Of a stretch of DNA of 5,908 nucleotides, positions 1 through 5,908 are shown one piece after another (positions within the stretch are counted from its first letter, which is position 1; the number at the start of each line of letters is the position of its first letter). The position numbers were made by a program, and so were the translations under genes. A model generated the notes under the pieces. It was given only the letters and a program-made list of their open reading frames with translations. It was not told the origin of the DNA and ran no database searches. The DNA is from an uncultured Odoribacter sp. (GTDB taxonomy: Bacteria > Bacteroidota > Bacteroidia > Bacteroidales > Marinifilaceae). The DNA is taken from positions 1-5,908 of the forward strand of contig CAJKZL010000220.1 in the NCBI GenBank assembly GCA_905204385.1, in the 5' to 3' direction.

Positions 1-66
1 CGGGTCATTACATTTTGCCAATAATATCGCCGATATAATGAATCCCCAGAAATATATATTTTTCAT
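1..66 (-). CDS. Putative lipoprotein, N-terminal fragment (runs off left edge)
   Basis: Only the first 22 codons are in the window and the frame is open to base 1. The visible peptide starts MKNIYFWGFIIS and continues through a hydrophobic stretch to ILLAKCNDP, a short signal peptide of 18 residues followed by Cys19. This layout fits a signal peptidase II substrate, so the product is probably a lipoprotein anchored in the envelope. The start is well fixed: reading upstream in frame, a TAA stop lies at 81-79, and the only ATG after it is at 66-64. The leader is AT-rich with no Shine-Dalgarno sequence at the usual distance, which is normal for Bacteroidota. Lysine immediately before the cysteine is unusual for a lipobox, where Gly, Ala or Ser is expected, so lipidation is likely but not certain. 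It lies 84 bases downstream of the SusD-like gene on the same strand and is probably its co-transcribed partner. Nothing of the mature protein is visible beyond four residues, so no function can be given. Confidence 0.7.
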   Translation of the reverse strand, partial: MKNIYFWGFIISAILLAKCNDP

Positions 67-150
67 ATGATTATAATTTTATTTTGCCGTTATACCCTCC
101 TCGGACTGATTTCGAGAGTCATTTCAAGAAGGATCGGTCGGGCTGACTCA
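67..150 (-). other. 84-base intergenic spacer between the susD-like gene and the downstream lipoprotein gene
   Basis: This is the longest gap in the window; the other two are 20 and 9 bases. The part next to the downstream start (67-85) is almost entirely A and T, as usual for Bacteroidota translation starts. I find no Bacteroidota-type promoter (TTTG near -33, TAnnTTTG near -7) and no strong hairpin followed by a T-run in the direction of transcription. The gap is therefore best read as an untranslated spacer within an operon. Confidence 0.5.
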
Positions 151-1629
151 TTAATTGTTGGTGAGGTAATATGGGTTTTGTACCAGTATTCCTGTATTAT
201 TCTTGATTTCGTTTTCATGAATAGGCAGATAATAGCTGTTGGGATCCTGCAACTTCGATTCATATATCGGTCGGTTAGCGGCTGAAACGCTAGCCAGAAG
301 TTTGTCGATCAGGTAGTTTTTCTGAGCATAATTATTGCGCTTGGCCACTCTGAGGATATCGAACCAGCGTTTACCTTCTGCTATAAATTCGCGTTGGCGT
401 TCGTCGATCACCATCATTAAGGCATCGTACTCGTTGTTGGCTGCCCGGAGGTCTGTCGTATACCCGGCACGGCGGCGGATGATGTTGACCAAGTCCACCG
501 AAGCCTGGTAGTTTTCTGGTCCACCCAGCATAGCTAAGGCTTCCGCTTTCATAAGCATAATTTCGCTGTAGCGGTAGAAGATCCAATTGTTCCCTTTTCT
601 TTCGGTTTTGCCTGCTGCTTCCCCTATGCCTGCTCCGATGTATTTCCAGATATGATAATCGCTGGTGACATAGCTGGCTCCTGCTCCCCGGTTGGCGTTG
701 ACTCCGGGAACTTCCTGGAACAGCAGGTTGCTGGCTTCCGACAGCTTAAACCGGGGTTCCGTTTCAAACCATTTGTATAAGTCGTTCGTTTGTGTAGTAT
801 TATACTGTAACTCAAAGATTCCCTCGTCGGTATTACCTTCCAGAAAGATATCGAACCACTCTTCGGGATCTTCGATAAATCCTACCATCTCGGTCTTGAA
901 CAATTCGTCGCAGGCATCGATACAATTCTGGTATTGTTCATCCCACAGGTAAATGTCCGCTAACAAGGCATATACGGCCCAGCGGCTTGCTCTTCCTTTG
1001 TTTTCCCATTCCGTTTCAAAGCCGGGTTTTGCCGTTTTGATCACGCTTTTCAGGTCTGCAATCAATTGGTCGATGATGACTCTTTCGCTGGATTTGCCCT
1101 GTTTGAAAGAGATTTCATCGTCCACGTAGGGTTCGAGTACCAGAGGCACTTCGCCGAAAGTACGGAGCAGGTAGAAGTAAGATAATGAACGCAGGAATAC
1201 GCATTCGGCAATGTAGGAATTGAGCAATGCCTCGGCAAAGGTGGGATCCTTTTGCAATACTTCCGGGCCGTATTTCAGGATGGAATTGGCACTGCCGATG
1301 ACCTTGTAGAATTTATCCCATTTGCAGATGCCGTTATCGGAAAGGATATCCAGTTCCACAATCTTTTGTTCGTCCGTGGAAGCCTTGGCATCCAGTGCCA
1401 GTCCGTCGCCGCGGAGTTCCCCCCATTCGATGATTTGTTGCAGGCAGCCTCTGAGCCGGGTATAGCCGGACATGACTACCGCTTCAACGTCCTCTTTTTT
1501 ATTCCAGTAAGTCGCACTGGTTTGCTTGTTCTCGGGGTTTAGATCGAGCCAGGAATTACAGCCCGTCATTCCGGCTACCAGCATACCTGTCAGCAGGCAT
1601 GTTTTTATGTGTTGTAATGGTCGTTTCAT
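151..1629 (-). CDS. SusD/RagB-family nutrient-binding outer-membrane lipoprotein
   Basis: This protein is the surface lid and substrate-binding partner of the SusC-like channel encoded just before it. The 492-residue product has a basic N-terminus (MKRPLQHIK), a hydrophobic segment, and a lipobox-like GMTGC with the acylated cysteine at residue 24, followed by WLDLNPENKQ, the usual start of mature SusD proteins. The family's helical TPR-like framework is recognisable: an AECVFLRSLSYFYLLRTFGE helix at about 141-160 followed by VPLV, GRASRWAVYALLADIYLW at about 212-229, YRYSEIMLMKAEAL at about 352-365, and the conserved DERQREFIAEGKRWFDILR at about 409-427. The C-terminus has YYLPIHENEI (466-475) and QNPYY (484-488), matching the family's closing motif, so the gene is full length, though at the short end for SusD homologues (often 500-600 residues). 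Its ATG lies 9 bases after the susC-like stop codon, which implies co-transcription and probably coupled translation. The family call is very secure; the ligand, whether glycan, peptide or other, cannot be read from the sequence. Confidence 0.96.
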   Translation of the reverse strand: MKRPLQHIKTCLLTGMLVAGMTGCNSWLDLNPENKQTSATYWNKKEDVEAVVMSGYTRLRGCLQQIIEWGELRGDGLALDAKASTDEQKIVELDILSDNGICKWDKFYKVIGSANSILKYGPEVLQKDPTFAEALLNSYIAECVFLRSLSYFYLLRTFGEVPLVLEPYVDDEISFKQGKSSERVIIDQLIADLKSVIKTAKPGFETEWENKGRASRWAVYALLADIYLWDEQYQNCIDACDELFKTEMVGFIEDPEEWFDIFLEGNTDEGIFELQYNTTQTNDLYKWFETEPRFKLSEASNLLFQEVPGVNANRGAGASYVTSDYHIWKYIGAGIGEAAGKTERKGNNWIFYRYSEIMLMKAEALAMLGGPENYQASVDLVNIIRRRAGYTTDLRAANNEYDALMMVIDERQREFIAEGKRWFDILRVAKRNNYAQKNYLIDKLLASVSAANRPIYESKLQDPNSYYLPIHENEIKNNTGILVQNPYYLTNN

Positions 1630-1638
1630 ACTATTGCA

Positions 1639-4600
1639 TTAAAAATCAATGGTTAAACCGATGGCCAATCTTTTTTGTCTGGGAGTGGCCGAATTATCTT
1701 CAGTCAGTTCATGAAGGCCGGTTTTAGGGCTTACTTCCGGATCTTGTCCGGTATATTTAGTCCAGGTAAACAGATCGTATCCCGTGATGTAGACGTCGCA
1801 ACGGGTGAAGCCTAGTTTCCGGAGCCAGCTTTTCGGCAGGGAATACGAAAGCGTGATATTTTTCAAACGCACAAATGAAGCATCTTCCACAAACCGGTCG
1901 GATCCGAGGTAGTTGTATCCGGTTTGCCATAAGGCTCTCGGGATGTCGGTATCGTCACCCTCATGCCTCCACCGTTTCAGTACGGCCTGGCTTTGGTTGT
2001 TTTTACCATACATGCTTTCCGAGTTGATCCGCATTCTGTTGATGAGGCTCTGTCCGGTGCGGAATTGGAAAAAAGGCTTCAGCCGGAGATTCCCGTACCG
2101 GAGAGTAAGGCCGAATCCTCCGTTCAGGGTAGGCATAGCATTTCCCAGGTAAACGATGTCGTATTCGTCGATAACCCCGTCGTGATTGATGTCTGCATAA
2201 ATTGCATCGCCCGGGCGCATCTGATAATCCCTTACTTTCATATATACCGGATTGCCAGAAAGATCGCTGATATATTGGCCGGCGCCATCGCGGGCGATCG
2301 TCTGTTCTTCGTTCTGGTAAACGCCCAAAAACTGATAGCCATAGAACGATCCCAACGGATTACCGATCTGTACGGAAGTGGCATATTTACCATTGCTGAC
2401 ATTATCGTAGTTTGTAAAATTTTTGTTGGAAGGCAATTCCATGATTTTGTTCCGGTTGCGCGAAATATTGAAATTGGCGGACAGGGAAAAATCTTTCAGT
2501 TGGACGATATTTTTCAGATCGACGCGAAATTCCCAACCGTAGTTTTTCGCTTTTCCTGAATTGTAGTAATTGACTTTCGAGAAACCGGTCGAGGTCGGAA
2601 TTTCGACATCTTTCTGCAGCAGGTCGTCCGTTACCTTGTCATAAATATCGAAGGTAACCCCTACTTTATAGTTGAAGAAGTTCAGATCTATCCCGAGGTT
2701 TTTCTGAGTGGTCATTTCCCATTTCAGGTTATTCAACTGGATCTGGTCGGGCCCGATAGCACTGTGGGTGACATAGGTCCCTTCGGGATTGAACGTCCCT
2801 ATATAGGGATAGGACGAAGAGGGTGAATTGCCGCTTTTTCCCCAGCTACCGCGGATTTTGATTTCGTTGATCTGCTCGAAGGTCTTAAGGAAATTTTCGT
2901 TATGCAGATTCCACGACAAAGTCAGGCTTGGAAAGCCGCCCCAGCGGGAACCCGATCCCATACGGGAATTGCCGTCCCAGCGGTATCCGGCATTGAAAAG
3001 GTATTTCTCCTTGTAGTTATAATGGCCGTTTACGACAAATCCCACTGTCCGGTTGCGGGAGGCGCCGGAGCCCATGGAGGTGATTTTTCCTCCGCCCGTC
3101 GGATCGGCCAGACCTTCGGAACCCAATCCGCTGACCCCGCTAGAGTAGGAATTGTTGGAGTAATCCGTCGTGTTGCACATCATGGTGACGATCATTTTAT
3201 GGATTTCCCTGAATTGCTGGGTATATATCAATTTATTGGAGATATTGATCGATATCTTGTCTGACATATTGTCTTCGGCTTTGTTAAAGTCTTTGTGAGT
3301 CCAGACCACGCCGGTGGCCGAGGAAGGCAGGAACTTTTTGTTCTTGGTGGCCCCGATGTCGAAACCGATGTCCGACCGGAAGGTCAGTGAAGGCAGTATC
3401 CTGTAATCCAGGTTGAAGGTGACCCGGACATCCCGGTTGGTGGTTTTGTTGAAGGAGTCGTGTACCATAGCCAGCGGGTTGTACAGCTTGTCGTCTTCCC
3501 AGCTTCCCTGAAAGTAAGAGGTCGGAACGAAATACTCTTCGGTCATATTGCCGGACTCATCGAGTACGTAAGGGCTCATGTTCGGCATTTTATTCCGGGC
3601 ATGTTCGCGGATACCGGGCATGCCGCTTTGCGACCAGTTGTTGTCACGCTGTCCCTGTGCATAGGAAAAGCCTGCCGATACCCGCAATTTGGCAGAGAAG
3701 TTATAGTCGACGTTCAGGCGGGTGGTCAGACGTTTGAAACCGGTTCCTACAGTAGTTCCGCCTTCGCTCAGGTAACCTACTGAAAAACGGTATAAAGCCC
3801 GGTCACCGCCCCCCGACATCGAAAAGTTGGTTTCGCTGCTAAGATCGGTTTGGGTGATCATGTCCACCCAGTTGGTATTCTGATTGTATTCGTCATAATA
3901 AGTATAGGAAGGATCGAAATTGATTTCCGGATATTTGACCAATTCCTCGATATAGGTCCAGTCGAATCCTTTTTCATACATCCGGTTCCACATGGCATCC
4001 TGGATCATGGCTACATATTGCTGCCCATCCAGCATAGGAATTTGTTTGGGTTCTTTTTTGTAGTCTATTTTCTGGGTTATGGAAAACCGGGGTTTACCTT
4101 TACTACCCCTTTTGGTATTGATCAATAACACCCCGTTGGCAGCTTTTGATCCCCACAAGGCGGTGGCTGCAGCGTCTTTGAGTACTTCGATAGACTCGAT
4201 ATCGCTCGGGGAGATATTTACCAATGCGCCGAAGTCTTCTTCGTTGGCCGTTCCGAAATCGAAATCATCGTTGATGTCGGTGTCGTAGGGGATGCCGTCG
4301 ATCACAATCAAAGGTTCGTTGCTGGCATTGAGAGAGCTTGTTCCACGGATACGGATGGCCATTCTGGAACCCGGGTCACCGGAAGAAGCGATGATGTCCA
4401 CATTTCCCAGACGTCCTTGCAAAGCATCTTCGATCGAAGTGGCCTGCATTTCTGCCATTTCTTCCATATCTATTTTCTGACGCGCCACACCCAGGTCTTT
4501 GGTCGGCACTCCCATATTGTTAGTTTCTATTCTTTTCCCTGTCACCACGACCTCTTCGAGGCTCTTTACTTCTTCTTCCAGGTTGATATTCAATACTTTT

Positions 4601-4878
4601 TGACCCTTGTAAGGAATGGTCTTCGATTTCATGCCTACAAAGGAGAAGACGATATTGAGGTTTTTGTCGGCCGGTACGGTGATGAAATACTCTCCGTTTT
4701 CATTGGTCATCGTACCGCTGAGGATACGTTTGTTCTCATTCTGGATGTAAACCGAAACCCCCGGAAGTGTGCTATAGGCATCCCTGACGATACCGGTCAG
4801 CCGGGTTTGCGCCCATAAGCTTCCCGGCAAGATCAGCAGGCTCCAAAGGAATATTTTTGTCAAACAATTTATTTTCAT
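1639..4878 (-). CDS. SusC/RagA-family TonB-dependent outer-membrane transporter
   Basis: This is the 1079-residue outer-membrane beta-barrel that imports the locus substrate using TonB energy, with the SusD-like protein as its lid. A Sec signal peptide covers about residues 1-23 (hydrophobic FLWSLLILPGSLWA). A carboxypeptidase-regulatory-like beta-sandwich follows at about 26-101 (GIVRDAYSTLPGVSVYIQ near 29-46; NENGEYFITVP near 59-69). The TonB-box region is EEVVVTGKR at 108-116. The plug domain at about 125-258 carries the SusC signatures EPLIVIDGIPYD (188-199) and DIESIEVLKDAAATA (226-240) followed by LWGSKAANGVLLINTKRG. The rest is the barrel, with a calcium-loop-like DINHDGVIDEYD at 896-907, common in this family, and a C-terminus ending in phenylalanine (LAIGLTIDF), the expected outer-membrane assembly signal. 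There is no N-terminal STN signalling domain, so regulation through a partner anti-sigma factor is unlikely. The ATG is preceded by an AT-rich leader and sits 20 bases after the FAS1 gene's stop codon. The reading frame is intact. Substrate unknown. Confidence 0.97.
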   Translation of the reverse strand: MKINCLTKIFLWSLLILPGSLWAQTRLTGIVRDAYSTLPGVSVYIQNENKRILSGTMTNENGEYFITVPADKNLNIVFSFVGMKSKTIPYKGQKVLNINLEEEVKSLEEVVVTGKRIETNNMGVPTKDLGVARQKIDMEEMAEMQATSIEDALQGRLGNVDIIASSGDPGSRMAIRIRGTSSLNASNEPLIVIDGIPYDTDINDDFDFGTANEEDFGALVNISPSDIESIEVLKDAAATALWGSKAANGVLLINTKRGSKGKPRFSITQKIDYKKEPKQIPMLDGQQYVAMIQDAMWNRMYEKGFDWTYIEELVKYPEINFDPSYTYYDEYNQNTNWVDMITQTDLSSETNFSMSGGGDRALYRFSVGYLSEGGTTVGTGFKRLTTRLNVDYNFSAKLRVSAGFSYAQGQRDNNWSQSGMPGIREHARNKMPNMSPYVLDESGNMTEEYFVPTSYFQGSWEDDKLYNPLAMVHDSFNKTTNRDVRVTFNLDYRILPSLTFRSDIGFDIGATKNKKFLPSSATGVVWTHKDFNKAEDNMSDKISINISNKLIYTQQFREIHKMIVTMMCNTTDYSNNSYSSGVSGLGSEGLADPTGGGKITSMGSGASRNRTVGFVVNGHYNYKEKYLFNAGYRWDGNSRMGSGSRWGGFPSLTLSWNLHNENFLKTFEQINEIKIRGSWGKSGNSPSSSYPYIGTFNPEGTYVTHSAIGPDQIQLNNLKWEMTTQKNLGIDLNFFNYKVGVTFDIYDKVTDDLLQKDVEIPTSTGFSKVNYYNSGKAKNYGWEFRVDLKNIVQLKDFSLSANFNISRNRNKIMELPSNKNFTNYDNVSNGKYATSVQIGNPLGSFYGYQFLGVYQNEEQTIARDGAGQYISDLSGNPVYMKVRDYQMRPGDAIYADINHDGVIDEYDIVYLGNAMPTLNGGFGLTLRYGNLRLKPFFQFRTGQSLINRMRINSESMYGKNNQSQAVLKRWRHEGDDTDIPRALWQTGYNYLGSDRFVEDASFVRLKNITLSYSLPKSWLRKLGFTRCDVYITGYDLFTWTKYTGQDPEVSPKTGLHELTEDNSATPRQKRLAIGLTIDF

Positions 4879-4898
4879 GTTTCATTATTTTAAATGAT

Positions 4899-5908
4899 TT
4901 ATTCTGCTTTCAGGAGGGACTCGATATTGTAAATGATGCCGTCTGTTGCGAAAACAGGAAAATCGGTTGTCGTTTTAGTTTTTTGGTCACCGGTTTCGTT
5001 GGACAATTGCAGTTGTTTGTCATTGCCGTCGATCTGGCTGATATACATTTTTTTGTAAACCACTTTATTGTCGGCGATACCGTTTTCCTGTTTTGTATTG
5101 CACAAGCGGGAACCGTTCAAACCCGGGAGAATGTAGCCGGTTATCCCGTTTGCTTCCATAGCCACCAGATAATATTGCAGAAAAGCGGCTAATTCTTCTT
5201 TTTCCGTCGGGATGCTGCCGTCTCTTAGTCCTGCTTTGACGGCTTCATTGGAGAGAGCGAAAATAATGGAGTTTTCGCCCGCGATGGGAGGAATGTTGTA
5301 GTTCACGGAATCGGCAACTCCTGATCTTTTCATCAACTGGAAAAATTCCCTGAACCGGTCTTCCCTTTGCAATTGATTGTATAGGCTATAGGAGACGGGA
5401 GCCAGTACGTTTTCCACTTCATATGCCTTGCCGTTCTCCCATTCCCCCAGATCGGCCGTGATTCTGACCATACTGTTGGTATTACCCTGGGTTACCAGGT
5501 ATCCATCTTCCGACATGACATAAACGTAAAGTTGTTTGGCTTCAAAAAATTTACGGCCGTCGGACAATTCCTCCCTTTCTATTTTTTGAGGGACGATATG
5601 AGTGGCGACTATCGATTGCATTTCCGTTACCGACACACTGACCATGTCGTCTATGCCCGGCTTTTTGAGTGTTTCGTCTCCATAGATGTTTTCGTTTCCC
5701 ATATCCAATTCGTATCCCAATTCTTCAAATACTGAATTATTAGGGATAAAAAGGGTGTAGTCGTTATCCATGTTGATGAGCTGAACAATTTCACTGGATT
5801 TATCCATCATATAAGCAAAAATGGAATATTCCGGGTGCTGGAACAGGGGGCTGGTTACTGTTCTGAACGGAGCCGGCTCGATATCTTTTTTCACCCCGTA
5901 GAATGTTC
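4899..5908 (-). CDS. Fasciclin (FAS1) domain protein, C-terminal portion (start beyond right edge)
   Basis: The frame is open to the right edge, giving 335 complete codons before the TAA at 4901-4899. The first possible start inside the window is a GTG at 5894-5892, but coding sequence continues upstream of it (TFYG precedes that valine) and no signal peptide is present, so I read it as an internal valine of a longer protein. Counting from the first complete codon, one FAS1 domain spans about 23-170: DYTLFIPNNSVFEEL at 49-63 is the H1 motif, THIVP at 102-106 lies near the H2 position, and EVENVLAP closes it at 163-170. A second spans about 174-333: SLYNQLQREDRFREFFQLM, then NSIIFALSNEAVKAGL at 212-227, FLQYYLVAM at 242-250, and a closing DGIIYNIESLLK at 322-333. 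FAS1 domains are extracellular adhesion or ligand-binding modules. Being encoded 20 bases ahead of the SusC gene suggests an envelope component of the same transport locus; that role is inference. Domain assignment rests on motif recognition and is strong for both repeats. The localisation signal would be in the missing N-terminus. Confidence 0.88.
   Translation of the reverse strand, partial: TFYGVKKDIEPAPFRTVTSPLFQHPEYSIFAYMMDKSSEIVQLINMDNDYTLFIPNNSVFEELGYELDMGNENIYGDETLKKPGIDDMVSVSVTEMQSIVATHIVPQKIEREELSDGRKFFEAKQLYVYVMSEDGYLVTQGNTNSMVRITADLGEWENGKAYEVENVLAPVSYSLYNQLQREDRFREFFQLMKRSGVADSVNYNIPPIAGENSIIFALSNEAVKAGLRDGSIPTEKEELAAFLQYYLVAMEANGITGYILPGLNGSRLCNTKQENGIADNKVVYKKMYISQIDGNDKQLQLSNETGDQKTKTTTDFPVFATDGIIYNIESLLKAE

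Noticed and set aside
95..103. Shine-Dalgarno-like GAGGAGGG on the minus strand ahead of the downstream lipoprotein gene
   Set aside because: It ends 28 bases before the ATG, too far to act as a ribosome-binding site, and no start codon lies at the right distance. Bacteroidota rarely rely on Shine-Dalgarno pairing.
116..149. Inverted repeat GAGTCA (116-121) and TGACTC (144-149) in the spacer after the susD-like stop
   Set aside because: Six base pairs around a 22-base loop with no following T-run is too weak for a terminator and is easily expected by chance.
2158..2193. Possible dockerin or EF-hand module (DINHDGVIDEYD, residues 896-907) in the SusC-like protein
   Set aside because: A single loop of this type is a regular feature of SusC-family barrels and is not evidence of a dockerin or cellulosome link.
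1963..2559. 198-codon open frame on the plus strand opposite the susC-like gene
   Set aside because: It lies wholly inside a strongly supported SusC coding region, its translation shows no recognisable domain, and it has no promoter or ribosome-binding context. It is a codon-bias shadow, as are the other plus-strand frames in the window.
4417..4818. 133-codon plus-strand open frame opposite the N-terminal part of the susC-like gene
   Set aside because: The opposite strand encodes the TonB-box and regulatory-like domain with clear family motifs; the plus-strand product resembles nothing I know.
4857..5192. 111-codon plus-strand open frame spanning the FAS1/susC junction
   Set aside because: It is antisense to the second FAS1 domain and the susC-like start, with low-complexity hydrophobic composition typical of shadow frames.

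Overview
The window is a single-strand block, all transcribed right to left (minus strand), from a Bacteroidota genome, most likely order Bacteroidales. The evidence is an adjacent SusC/RagA-type and SusD/RagB-type gene pair, AT-rich leaders without Shine-Dalgarno sequences, and lipoprotein signal peptides of the kind such loci carry. The exact genus cannot be read from the sequence.

In order of transcription: (1) 5908-4899, the 3' part of a gene for a protein with two visible fasciclin (FAS1) domains; its start lies beyond the right edge. (2) 4878-1639, an intact 1079-residue SusC-like TonB-dependent outer-membrane transporter. (3) 1629-151, an intact 492-residue SusD-like surface lipoprotein. 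(4) 66-1, the first 22 codons of a further gene that begins with a lipoprotein-like signal peptide and runs off the left edge. The gaps are 20, 9 and 84 bases, so the first three genes almost certainly form one operon and the fourth probably belongs to it. No promoter, regulator, RNA gene, mobile element or CRISPR array is visible.

SusC and SusD together should form a lidded outer-membrane importer powered by TonB. No glycoside hydrolase, lyase, sulfatase, peptidase or sigma/anti-sigma gene is in the window, so the substrate cannot be assigned. The distinctive element is the FAS1 protein encoded directly ahead of the transporter. FAS1 domains elsewhere act in adhesion and matrix or ligand binding, so a plausible but unproven reading is an envelope binding or scavenging complex in which FAS1 protein, SusD and the downstream lipoprotein are accessory components around the SusC channel. 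This resembles known Sus/Rag-like loci; I see no clear sign of a wholly new system.
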